From JBDTSW01 sp963782605 (lineage in GTDB: Bacteria; Actinomycetota; Thermoleophilia; Solirubrobacterales; 70-9): 16,033 nucleotides of DNA. Of this stretch, positions 6,295-12,090 are shown one piece after another. The notes under the pieces were generated by a model, which had not been told where the DNA came from, made no database searches, and saw nothing but the letters and a program-made list of their open reading frames with translations. Numbering within the stretch: the stretch's first letter is position 1; the number at the start of each line of letters is the position of its first letter. The DNA lies in assembly GCA_963782605.1 (NCBI GenBank), contig CAWAKK010000011.1, positions 1 through 16,033 of the forward strand, in the 5' to 3' direction. The translations under genes were made by a program, and so were the position numbers.

Positions 6295-7479
6295 ATGGCA
6301 GAGCCCTACCTCGATTTTTCCGATCCGAGCTTCGCGGTCTACTCCGAACAGGTGCATGCCGCCCGCGCGCAGAGCTGGTACGCCCGCACGAACTACGGGC
6401 TCGCGGTGCTGCGGGCCGAGGAGGTCAGGGAGCTGCTCAAGGACAGGCGCCTGCGCCAGGGCAGCGCCATGTGGCCCGCCCACAACGGCGTCGACCGCGG
6501 CCCGTTCGTCGACTGGTGGTCGGCCGCGCTGCTCAACCTCGAGGGGGAGGACCACACCCGGATCCGGCGGCTGCTCAACCCGGCCTTTCTGCCGCGCTCG
6601 ATCGACCGCCTCGTCCCGCGCTTTCGCGCCTTGGCGGAGGAGCTGATCGCCGGCTTCGCGCCCGCCGGCCGCTGCGAGTTCATGTCCGAGTTCGCCGAGC
6701 CGTACGCCGGCCGGGTGATCGCGATCATCCTGGGCATCCCCGAGCGGGAGTGGCGCTCGATCGCCGCCTGGTCCGCCGATCTCGGGCTCGGGCTCACCGT
6801 CGACGTCGCCGCAGAGCTCGACCGAGTCGAGGCCGCGCTCGAGGGCCTCTACGGATACGCCGACGAGCTGATCGCCGAGCGCACCCCCAGTCCCGGCGAC
6901 GACTTCGTCAGCGTGCTGGTCGAAGCCCACCACGGCGACGATCGGCTCTCTGCCGACGAGCTTCGCGTCGCGCTTGTGCTGCTGATGTTCGGCGGCATGG
7001 ACACCACCCGAAACCAACTCGGGCTCGCGATCCAGACCTTCCTCGGCCATCCCGATCAGTGGCGGCTGCTCGCCGAGCGCCCCGAGCTCGGCCGCCAGGC
7101 GGTCGAGGAGGTGATGCGCGTCAACCCGACGATCACCTGGGTCACCCGCGAGGCCTGCGAGGACTTCGAGTTCGAGGACCTGCCAATCGCCGCCGGCACG
7201 ACGCTGCACCTGCTCACCGAGTCGGCGGGGACCGATCCGCAGCGCTTCGGCGAAGCGCCGTTCGAGATCAGCGTCAAGCGGCCACGGCACTTCGGCTTCG
7301 GCGCCGGCATCCACCATTGCATCGGCCATTACCTCGCCCGCACCGACATGGCCGAGGCGCTGCCGCTGCTCGCCCAGCGCCTACACAACCTGCGCCTCGA
7401 CGGCGAGGTCAGGTCGCTGCCGCCGTCGGGCAACACAGGGCCGGTGAACTTGCCGCTGGCCTTTGATTCCGCGCCGTAA
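6295..7479 (+). CDS. Cytochrome P450
   Basis: This 394-aa soluble bacterial-type cytochrome P450 would insert an oxygen atom into an organic substrate using electrons from a ferredoxin or flavodoxin system. All core motifs are present. The I-helix is FGGMDTTRN, with the oxygen-activating T237/T238 pair after G233-G234. The K-helix ExxR is E272-V-M-R275. The heme loop is FGFGAGIHHCIGHYLAR, with C342 as the thiolate ligand. It has no membrane anchor and is of normal length. The ATG at 6295 follows a G-rich run that could serve as a ribosome binding site; a GTG at 6292 is an alternative. No ferredoxin, reductase or biosynthetic partner lies next to it, so the substrate cannot be inferred. The downstream SnoaL-like gene is convergent, so it is not in the same operon. 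Confidence 0.95.
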   Translation: MAEPYLDFSDPSFAVYSEQVHAARAQSWYARTNYGLAVLRAEEVRELLKDRRLRQGSAMWPAHNGVDRGPFVDWWSAALLNLEGEDHTRIRRLLNPAFLPRSIDRLVPRFRALAEELIAGFAPAGRCEFMSEFAEPYAGRVIAIILGIPEREWRSIAAWSADLGLGLTVDVAAELDRVEAALEGLYGYADELIAERTPSPGDDFVSVLVEAHHGDDRLSADELRVALVLLMFGGMDTTRNQLGLAIQTFLGHPDQWRLLAERPELGRQAVEEVMRVNPTITWVTREACEDFEFEDLPIAAGTTLHLLTESAGTDPQRFGEAPFEISVKRPRHFGFGAGIHHCIGHYLARTDMAEALPLLAQRLHNLRLDGEVRSLPPSGNTGPVNLPLAFDSAP

Positions 7480-7554
7480 CACCGGCCCGTGACTCTTGCT
7501 CACCTCGTGCGTTACGCCGGGCCCGAGCATCGACCTCTCGATCCTGAGCGCCGC

Positions 7555-7953
7555 CTAACGCGTGGTGGGCCGGGCCGCTGCCAATGCGGCGTCGCGCTCC
7601 TCGAACTCCCGCAGTGAGCGCGGCCGGCCATCGGCGAAGGTCCAGAGATGCGTCTCGCGGCGCTCGACGTCGCCGCCGCCGACGCGTCCGATGTGACGGA
7701 CGACGGCGATCACCTGATCGCCCTCTTCCATCAGTTCCTCGACCTCGGTGCGAAACTCCGCGAACGCGCCGGTGAAGTCGTCCACGGCCAGCTTGACGTC
7801 GTCAGCGGTCCGCCGGGTGGTCTGGCCTGGCGCGAGTTCGTCGGGGTGCCACTCGAAGCCCGGCTTAAAGGCCTTCACCACGGTGTCGAGATCACCGGCG
7901 TTGACCAACTCATACGTGCGGCGAACGAAGGCGGCGTTGGCGGACTCGGCCAT
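7555..7953 (-). CDS. SnoaL/NTF2-like small protein
   Basis: This 132-aa protein has the cone-shaped alpha+beta barrel pattern of the SnoaL/NTF2-like superfamily. It opens with the helical FVRRTYELVNAGDLDTVVKAF, followed by FEWHPDEL. The later strands read EVEELMEEGDQVIAVVRH, then THLWTFADGRPRSLREFEE. Members include cyclases, isomerases and many of unknown activity, so no substrate is assigned. It is complete and close to the family's usual length (about 130 aa). The ATG at 7953 is preferred over a TTG six bases upstream because TAGGCT lies 9 nt before it. It is convergent with the P450 gene across a 75-bp gap and probably monocistronic. Confidence 0.8.
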   Translation of the reverse strand: MAESANAAFVRRTYELVNAGDLDTVVKAFKPGFEWHPDELAPGQTTRRTADDVKLAVDDFTGAFAEFRTEVEELMEEGDQVIAVVRHIGRVGGGDVERRETHLWTFADGRPRSLREFEERDAALAAARPTTR

Positions 7954-7962
7954 CGCCAAGAC

Positions 7963-7968
7963 AGCCTA
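7963..7968 (-). promoter_or_regulatory. Possible -10 element (TAGGCT) for the SnoaL-like gene
   Basis: TAGGCT fits TANNNT and ends 9 nt before the ATG at 7953, with no Shine-Dalgarno sequence, matching the leaderless arrangement seen at other starts here. Confidence 0.35.
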
Positions 7969-8054
7969 GGGGCAGCGATCGGTCGCCGCGCCTTCTGTTG
8001 AGCTGGATGAAGAGCGGTGGGCGCCCTTATGCCCCCAGGCGTACTCGCCTCACA

Positions 8055-8118
8055 ATTCGTGCGTCGTAGCGAGAGACGAATCGGGCAAGGTATACGTCTG
8101 CCGCTGCGACGCACGGAT
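8055..8118 (+). other. Long imperfect hairpin, possible structured RNA
   Basis: On the plus strand AUUCGUGCGUCGUAGCG (8055-8071) pairs without a gap with 8102-8118 to give 17 bp, two of them G.U (8057/8116 and 8067/8106). After a 2x2 internal loop, AGACG (8074-8078) pairs with CGUCU (8095-8099), leaving a 16-nt loop. The G.U pairs would be A/C mismatches on the other strand, which points to a plus-strand RNA. Smaller hairpins precede it: AGGCG/CGCCT at 8037-8050, and GGGC/GCCC just before. No tRNA, SRP RNA, RNase P, tmRNA or known riboswitch motif is recognisable. It ends 1 nt before the ATG of a doubtful small ORF. The 7954-8390 stretch otherwise holds no secure gene. Confidence 0.55.
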
Positions 8119-8119
8119 C

Positions 8120-8317
8120 ATGCGCGTCCGACATATGCGCTTCGCACGGAAAGGGAACGTCCGGCCGGTCACGGTGCTGACCAGGGGTAAGCTCTGGGTC
8201 ATGCCCGATGCCGAAGCCCTCGGGGCCTCGGACGACTGGCTGCACCGGCTACAGGCGGTTGATCGTGTCATCTCCTCGGCCGCTGCCCACGGTGTAGGGA
8301 GGATGGACATCCAATGA
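8120..8317 (+). CDS. Doubtful small hypothetical protein (65 aa)
   Basis: I do not recognise this 65-codon frame. It begins directly after the long hairpin. Its C-terminal half looks like a plausible soluble helix (WLHRLQAVDRVISSAAAHG), and the N-terminus is Arg-rich. G/C at third codon positions is roughly three quarters by hand count, lower than in neighbouring genes. There is no Shine-Dalgarno sequence. Frames on the opposite strand are no better. Its stop lies inside the imperfect tandem repeat before greA. It may be a real lineage-specific gene, or part of a non-coding transcript that includes the hairpin. Confidence 0.28.
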   Translation: MRVRHMRFARKGNVRPVTVLTRGKLWVMPDAEALGASDDWLHRLQAVDRVISSAAAHGVGRMDIQ

Positions 8318-8345
8318 CGCTCTTTGGACATTGGGATGACGCTCT
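8303..8345. repeat. Imperfect tandem repeat with embedded inverted repeat
   Basis: Two adjacent units (8303-8323 and 8324-8345) share TGGACAT near the start and ATGACGCTCT at the end. The variable middles make CATCCAATG (8308-8316) nearly complementary to CATTGGGATG (8329-8338), so the pair can also form a hairpin with one bulged base. The element lies 45 bp before greA. Confidence 0.6.
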
Positions 8346-8352
8346 ACAGCTA

Positions 8353-8367
8353 GCGGCCCCTAGCCGC
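8353..8367 (+). other. Small GC-rich hairpin before greA
   Basis: GCGGC (8353-8357) pairs with GCCGC (8363-8367) around CCCTA, 23 nt before the greA ATG. It could be a leader structure or end upstream transcription, but it has no U-tract, and 5-bp GC stems are common by chance here. Confidence 0.2.
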
Positions 8368-8390
8368 GGCTTTCGGCGGGTTCGGATCCC

Positions 8391-8867
8391 ATGACGTCCG
8401 ATGAGTCCACCGAGGCGATCACGGCTGAGGGCCTCGCGGCCCTGCGGGCGGAGGTCGAGCGACTCGAGGGACCCGCACGAACGGAGATGGCGGCCCGCAT
8501 CAAGGCGGCACGCGAGCTCGGCGACCTCAAGGAAAACGCCGACTACCACATCGCCAAGGAAGACCAGGCCCACCTCGAGACCCGAATCAAGCGCCTGCGG
8601 CAACGGCTTGCGAGCGCCGATGTGGTCGAGGTCGACAAGGCAACCGAGACGTTCGCCTTCGGCCGCCGCGCGGAGGTGGTGGACGAGCTTGACGCGGTTA
8701 ACGCCTGGAAGCTGGTCGGCTCGACAGAGGCGAACCTCGCGGAGGGCTTGCTGTCGGCCGAGTCGCCGATCGGCCGGGCGCTGCGCGACCGCGCCGTCGG
8801 GGATGCCGTAGTCGTCCAGACCCCCGGAGGCGAGCGCACGTTTCGGATCCAGCGGCTACTCGACTAG
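8391..8867 (+). CDS. greA: Transcription elongation factor GreA/GreB family
   Basis: This 158-aa protein has the standard GreA layout. Gre factors reach into the RNA polymerase secondary channel and stimulate cleavage of backtracked RNA. An N-terminal antiparallel coiled coil (about residues 10-80) carries the tip motif GDLKENADYHIAKEDQ. D45 and E48 match the catalytic acidic pair (D41 and E44 in E. coli, from memory). The C-terminal FKBP-like domain (about 85-158) includes VGSTEANL, SPIGRAL and VVVQTPGGERTFRIQRL. It has the full family length with no insertion. The ATG at 8391 starts a typical GreA N-terminus but lacks both a clear Shine-Dalgarno sequence and a TANNNT element. It is convergent with the secreted repeat-protein gene, with a 6-bp gap. 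I call it greA, though GreA-like paralogues cannot be excluded from sequence alone. Confidence 0.9.
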   Translation: MTSDESTEAITAEGLAALRAEVERLEGPARTEMAARIKAARELGDLKENADYHIAKEDQAHLETRIKRLRQRLASADVVEVDKATETFAFGRRAEVVDELDAVNAWKLVGSTEANLAEGLLSAESPIGRALRDRAVGDAVVVQTPGGERTFRIQRLLD

Positions 8868-8873
8868 CCGCGC

Positions 8874-9548
8874 TCAGCCGCCCCTCTTCACGCGGAAGCC
8901 GTCGCCGCTGTGGCGACGCTCGAACGTTGCGTTGTACGCCGTCAGGCGCCAGTGGCCGGGCAGGTTGCCGCTCGGCAGTTGGAGGAACCGAGCGAACAGG
9001 GTTGAGGCCTTAGCGCAGGTGGGCTTGCGGTTCGAGAGCCGGGTGATCCGGTAGTTGCCCTTCGGCAGCTTCAGCTTGCCGATCTGGTCGTTGTGCTCAA
9101 CCCGGAAGGTGCCGGGGCAGCGCTCGCCACGGCCGCTCGGATGCTTGCCGCCGTGGCCACTCTTCGAACCACGCTTTACCCCGAACCCGACGTTGGTGGC
9201 ATCGCGGCGGAACTGCTGGCTGCGGGCGGGAGAGAGCCGCCAAGGCCTGGGCAGGTCGCCGTTCCAGTCCTCGAGAAACTGCGTGAAGAGGTTCGACGCC
9301 TTGGCGCAGGTCAGAGTGTTGCCAGTGCGCAGGGTGATCGTGTAGTGGCCCTCGCGAAGCTGCAGCTTGCCGATGTGGTCGTTGTGGAGGACGTGGAAGG
9401 TGTTGGGACAGGTTTGGCGCGCCGCCTCGGCCGGGGCGGACCCGGCGAAAAACGCCACGGCACCCGCTACGACGACGACCGCGAGCCGCGCGGCCCTTCC
9501 CCGGCTCGCCCATGCGCCATTGCCTGCGAACCAAACAGCGGATCCCAT
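8874..9548 (-). CDS. Secreted protein with two copies of an unfamiliar ~80-aa domain
   Basis: This 224-aa protein has a long signal peptide: charged RGRAAR, a hydrophobic stretch at about 22-36, and likely cleavage after A42 (AEA). The mature part is two copies of one domain, residues 47-127 and 144-223, about half identical by hand alignment. Each copy begins CP.TF.V.HND.IGKL.L, has TCAKAS.LF..FL in the middle, then PW/HWRL, and ends GF.VKRG. The two Cys of each copy are 34 residues apart (47/81 and 144/178), which suggests a disulfide per domain. A Gly/His/Lys/Ser-rich linker joins them. I recognise no named family. It is the last gene of the sigma-factor operon; its ATG directly follows the stop of the zinc-ribbon gene (TGAATG) and has a strong Shine-Dalgarno sequence. 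It may be an exported effector of that regulon (inference). Confidence 0.85.
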   Translation of the reverse strand: MGSAVWFAGNGAWASRGRAARLAVVVVAGAVAFFAGSAPAEAARQTCPNTFHVLHNDHIGKLQLREGHYTITLRTGNTLTCAKASNLFTQFLEDWNGDLPRPWRLSPARSQQFRRDATNVGFGVKRGSKSGHGGKHPSGRGERCPGTFRVEHNDQIGKLKLPKGNYRITRLSNRKPTCAKASTLFARFLQLPSGNLPGHWRLTAYNATFERRHSGDGFRVKRGG

Positions 9549-9770
9549 TCAGACCTCCTTGCCCGGCGAGCGGGTTGAGACGACGTCCGGTCCCGCGACC
9601 GCGGGACCGGTGTGACAGCAACCGCAGCTCGAGCACGCCAGCCGGCCGCGGCGGATCGGACGCCCGCAGCGCGGGCACGGCCCCTGATAGGCGAACCGGG
9701 CCACCAGCAGGGCAACCGAAAACGCCGTCAGCCCAGCGAGGGCCACAAGCGCTGCGAGCTCGCCGATCAC
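9549..9770 (-). CDS. Small membrane-anchored zinc-ribbon protein
   Basis: This 73-aa protein has one hydrophobic N-terminal segment (about 4-26) followed by a compact zinc ribbon, CPRCGRPIRRGRLACSSCGCC, with C32, C35, C46 and C49 as likely ligands plus C51 and C52. Small proteins of this build often sit on the cytoplasmic face, but topology and role cannot be fixed here. The start is GTG at 9770; it has no strong Shine-Dalgarno sequence. It lies 41 bp after the anti-sigma gene, and its stop touches the ATG of the secreted protein, so it is inside the operon. That position suggests a link with export or regulation of the secreted product, which is inference only. Confidence 0.65.
   Translation of the reverse strand: MIGELAALVALAGLTAFSVALLVARFAYQGPCPRCGRPIRRGRLACSSCGCCHTGPAVAGPDVVSTRSPGKEV
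9553..9560 (-). promoter_or_regulatory. Strong ribosome binding site of the secreted-protein gene
   Basis: AAGGAGGT lies 4 nt before the ATG at 9548, within the last codons of the zinc-ribbon gene. It is among the best Shine-Dalgarno matches in the window, so the secreted protein is probably made in larger amounts than its operon partners. Confidence 0.75.
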
Positions 9771-9811
9771 CCGGGCAGTGTGGCACGCTCGGCAACCGGG
9801 TCCGCCCGCGG

Positions 9812-10498
9812 CTACGAGCCGAGGTCGGCCTCGGCAACATCGTGCCCGGCAGCATCGAGCAGCCGCACCTCCGCGAGGTCCTCAAAGGGGACGGGCGTGG
9901 CGGCACCAACGCTGCCCTCTCCGTCCTCGACCTCGACCTCGAGGCTCCGCGACCGCACGCGCTCTCCATCGCGAGTGGTCAGCTCGAGCGAGTGCTCACC
10001 GTCCGACTCGAGGTCGTAAACCACGGCGAGCACCCACGACGTCCTGCCCTGGTAGCCGTAGACGTAGCCCACCTTCTCATCGCCCGCCGCCATCAGGTCA
10101 GCCGCTGTGAAGTACTCGCCGTTCGCAACCGAGAGCGTCTCGCGGTAGGAGTCGGCGAGGTCGCGGTCATCGCCGAGGGCAACCCAAACCACCGCCGCGG
10201 TGGCGACGGCAGCCGCTACCGCGGCGAGCGCTGGCACGGCCAGGCGGCGGACTCGGGAGGGTCGGCCTCGCGGCTCGAGCGCGCTGGCAACGCGGGCCTC
10301 GAAGCCGGGCGGCGGCTCGGCGGAGGGGGCGAGCAGGAGGAGCTCGTCGGCCACGCTGGCGAGTCGCTCGAGGTGGGCTCGGCACTTCGCGCACCCGGCG
10401 AGGTGCTCGAGAGCCCAGGCGCGATCCTCCCCGTCGGCGATCCCCAGCGCCAGCTCAGGGGCGATCTTGAGCTGACGCTCGCAATCTGCCTTCGTCAT
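9812..10498 (-). CDS. Anti-sigma factor with ZAS-type zinc finger
   Basis: This 228-aa protein is a single-span membrane anti-sigma factor. The N-terminal ZAS domain carries the HxxxCxxC motif (H32, C36, C39) in EHLAGCAKCRAHLERL, which binds the partner sigma. A Pro-rich linker and a basic RVRRL precede the membrane span at about 86-108. The outer part, about 110-228, includes GYVYGYQGRTSWVLAVVYDL and is beta-rich, presumably the signal-sensing side. Its ATG overlaps the sigma-factor stop as ATGA, the usual coupling that keeps the two in balance. Release of the sigma would come by regulated proteolysis or a conformational change (family knowledge, not shown). I see no feature that fixes the signal. 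The downstream genes are likely co-transcribed. Confidence 0.9.
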   Translation of the reverse strand: MTKADCERQLKIAPELALGIADGEDRAWALEHLAGCAKCRAHLERLASVADELLLLAPSAEPPPGFEARVASALEPRGRPSRVRRLAVPALAAVAAAVATAAVVWVALGDDRDLADSYRETLSVANGEYFTAADLMAAGDEKVGYVYGYQGRTSWVLAVVYDLESDGEHSLELTTRDGERVRSRSLEVEVEDGEGSVGAATPVPFEDLAEVRLLDAAGHDVAEADLGS

Positions 10499-11070
10499 CG
10501 CCCCTCCCCTCCGTCCCCGGCCTCGCGAGCTGCCTGGCCGCGCGCCAGCGCCTGCATCGCCGCGCGGATGCGGGTCTTTGCGGTGCCGAGCGGAATCTGC
10601 TCGATCGTCCCGATCTCCCGGGCCGTGTAGCCGAAGAGGGCCGCAAGCAGGAGCGCGCGGCGCTGATCCTCGGGAACATCGACGAGCGCCGCGCGCAGTT
10701 CCTCAGCCGCCTCGGCTGAACGCTCGCGCGCCTCGCCCGGCTGCGTCCACAGCGCCTGCTCGGGGTCGACGATCGTCGCCGGATCAAGTGGCTCGGGCCG
10801 TCTCGCGCGCAAATGATCGATTGCGAGGTTTCGCGCGATCGCGAGCAACCAGGTGACGACCCGGCCGCGACGAGGGTCATAGGAACCCGCGTGGCGCCAA
10901 GCGCGCGAAAACGTCTCTTGCGCGAGCTCCTCTGCCACTGCGCTATCGCCAACCATGCTCAAGATGAGACCGAAGACCCGGGACTGAAAGCGACGCACGA
11001 ACGCTGTCGCTGCGCGCCGATCGCCGGCAGCGAAGCCAGCGGTCAGTGCCTCATCGGAAAGCTGCCACAT
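10495..11070 (-). CDS. ECF-type RNA polymerase sigma factor
   Basis: This 191-aa protein is an extracytoplasmic-function (group IV) sigma-70 factor. Region 2, about residues 20-90, includes AEELAQETFSRAWRHAGSYDP and WLLAIARNLAIDHLRARR, for core binding and -10 recognition. Region 4, about 125-180, includes DVPEDQRRALLLAALFGYTA and PLGTAKTRIRAAMQAL, the helix-turn-helix for the -35. Region 3 is absent, as expected. The spacing resembles RpoE/SigK-like ECF factors, but I do not assign a subgroup. The ATG at 11070 has AGGA 4 nt upstream. It is first in an operon with its anti-sigma gene (ATGA overlap), the zinc-ribbon gene and the secreted repeat protein, and it is divergent from a cupredoxin lipoprotein. 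Autoregulation through the shared intergenic region is likely by analogy. Confidence 0.94.
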   Translation of the reverse strand: MWQLSDEALTAGFAAGDRRAATAFVRRFQSRVFGLILSMVGDSAVAEELAQETFSRAWRHAGSYDPRRGRVVTWLLAIARNLAIDHLRARRPEPLDPATIVDPEQALWTQPGEARERSAEAAEELRAALVDVPEDQRRALLLAALFGYTAREIGTIEQIPLGTAKTRIRAAMQALARGQAAREAGDGGEGR

Positions 11071-11096
11071 GAATTCCTACGTAGCCGCGCCTCCCG

Positions 11097-11146
11097 GGGA
11101 TTGCCTTCCTTCAATCCCTGCGGCCCGCTCATCCGTAGGCAGGGAT
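11097..11146. promoter_or_regulatory. Three GGGAT/ATCCC half-sites between the sigma and cupredoxin genes
   Basis: GGGATTG (11097-11103) is a perfect inverted repeat of CAATCCC (11112-11118) around an 8-nt spacer. The same middle arm, read as ATCCCTG (11114-11120), is also a perfect inverted repeat of CAGGGAT (11140-11146). The centre arm can thus pair with either side. The cluster lies in the 117-bp divergent promoter region and may be an operator or an alternating RNA hairpin in the cupredoxin leader. Confidence 0.5.
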
Positions 11147-11172
11147 GGAGGCATAACACGCAACTCGCTACT

Positions 11173-11178
11173 AGGAGG
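11173..11178 (+). promoter_or_regulatory. Ribosome binding site of the cupredoxin gene
   Basis: AGGAGG lies 9 nt before the ATG at 11188 and fixes the start directly before the lipoprotein signal sequence. In-frame sequence upstream of it lacks membrane-export features. Confidence 0.7.
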
Positions 11179-11187
11179 CTACCCCTG

Positions 11188-11598
11188 ATGCGCAAGGTGC
11201 TGGTTTTGATCGCGGTCGTGATTCCCCTGACCTTCGCCGCCTGCGGCGACGACGACGACAGCTCCAGCGAGAGCGCCGAGTCGACGTCCACGGCAGAGGA
11301 GACCACAGCATCGGGCGGCGGCGGTGAAACCGTCGACATCAGCGAGACCGAGTTCAGCCTGGATCCCTCGGAGGCCACCGTGCCGGCCGGCGAGGTGACG
11401 TTCGCGGTCACCAACGACGGCGGCATCACCCACAACCTCGAGGTTGAAGGCAATGGCGTCGAGGAGATCACCGACGACCTCGATCCCGGAGCGAGCGACG
11501 ACCTCACCGTCGATCTCGAGCCCGGCACCTACGAGATGTACTGCGCGATCGGCAACCACGCTGATCAAGGCATGGAGGGCGAGGTCACCGTCGAGTAG
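11188..11598 (+). CDS. Lipoprotein cupredoxin (blue-copper domain)
   Basis: This 136-aa exported copper protein starts with a lipoprotein signal: MRK, a hydrophobic stretch and LTFAAC, with C19 as the lipidation site (F at -3 is slightly atypical). An acidic Ser/Asp/Glu linker to about residue 46 would hold the domain off the membrane. Residues 48-136 form a plastocyanin-like fold. Type-1 copper ligands are clear: H82 in GGITHNLEV, then C119, H123 and M129 in YCAIGNHADQGM. Such proteins carry electrons or bind copper outside the cytoplasm; the partner is unknown. It is divergent from the ECF sigma operon, which may control it (inference). A VOC gene follows 29 bp later on the same strand. The lipobox and ligands make the class secure; the role is not. 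Confidence 0.9.
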   Translation: MRKVLVLIAVVIPLTFAACGDDDDSSSESAESTSTAEETTASGGGGETVDISETEFSLDPSEATVPAGEVTFAVTNDGGITHNLEVEGNGVEEITDDLDPGASDDLTVDLEPGTYEMYCAIGNHADQGMEGEVTVE

Positions 11599-11627
11599 GC
11601 CAGACGCGCTGTGCCATGGTTCGCCTC

Positions 11628-12056
11628 ATGGATCAGCGCGTCAGCGTCATCACCCTCGGAGTCGCGGACCTCGAGCGGGCGCGGGCGTTCTACGAAGCGC
11701 TCGGGTGGTCGACCGGTGCCGAGCCAGGGGACGATGTCTGCTTCTTTCAGGCCGCTGGCCTCGTCTTCGCTCTCTGGGACAGATCGAAGCTGGCGGAGGA
11801 CTCAGGCGTCGAGGATGCCGCCGGGTGGGGCGGCGTCACCCTGGCCCATAACGTGGGCTCGCCGGCGGAGGTCGACAGCGTGATCGAGCAGGTGCGCACG
11901 GCCGGCGCCCGCATCTCGCGCGAGCCCGGCAAGACATTTTGGGGCGGCTACTCGGGCGCCTTCGTTGACACGGAGGGCCACCCGTGGGAGGTCGCCCACA
12001 ACCCGCACTGGGAGCTGGGGGACGACGGCTCTGTGGAGCTCAATCCGGATCCGTAG
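11628..12056 (+). CDS. VOC-family (glyoxalase-like) protein
   Basis: This 142-aa protein belongs to the VOC superfamily of paired beta-alpha-beta-beta-beta modules. Family marks include VSVITLGVADLERARAFYEA near the start, VFALWDRSKLAED in the middle, and GGYSGAFVDTEGHPWEVAHN near the end, whose Glu is the usual final metal ligand. Activities range from glyoxalase to dioxygenase or antibiotic binding, so no substrate is given. An ATG at 11616 would add four residues. I prefer 11628 because MDQRVSVITLG fits the family start, though neither has a Shine-Dalgarno sequence. It lies 29 bp after the cupredoxin stop and is likely co-transcribed. It differs from the frameshifted VOC gene at 1287-1689 and is not a recent copy of it. 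Confidence 0.87.
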   Translation: MDQRVSVITLGVADLERARAFYEALGWSTGAEPGDDVCFFQAAGLVFALWDRSKLAEDSGVEDAAGWGGVTLAHNVGSPAEVDSVIEQVRTAGARISREPGKTFWGGYSGAFVDTEGHPWEVAHNPHWELGDDGSVELNPDP

Positions 12057-12060
12057 CGCC

Positions 12061-12090
12061 CGGGGGGGCACGAACGCCCGTTCATTTCTT
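12061..12090 (+). terminator. Weak candidate terminator after the cupredoxin-VOC pair
   Basis: GGGC (12066-12069) can pair with GCCC (12076-12079), followed by TTCATTTCTT. It sits between the convergent VOC and MerR-type genes. The stem is only 4 bp, so the support is slight. Confidence 0.2.

Noticed and set aside
6136..7329. 397-codon minus-strand frame opposite the cytochrome P450 gene
   Set aside because: The plus strand has every P450 motif; the minus frame has none and is a GC-bias artefact.
7483..7534. GGCCCG/CGGGCC arms between the P450 and SnoaL-like genes as a shared terminator
   Set aside because: The loop is about 40 nt and there is no U-tract on either side; in this base composition it is likely chance.
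8055..8118. Integron attC site, tRNA, SRP RNA, RNase P or tmRNA at the long hairpin
   Set aside because: None of the needed motifs is present (no GTTRRRY/RYYYAAC boxes, anticodon arm, GGAAGCAGC loop or CCA end).
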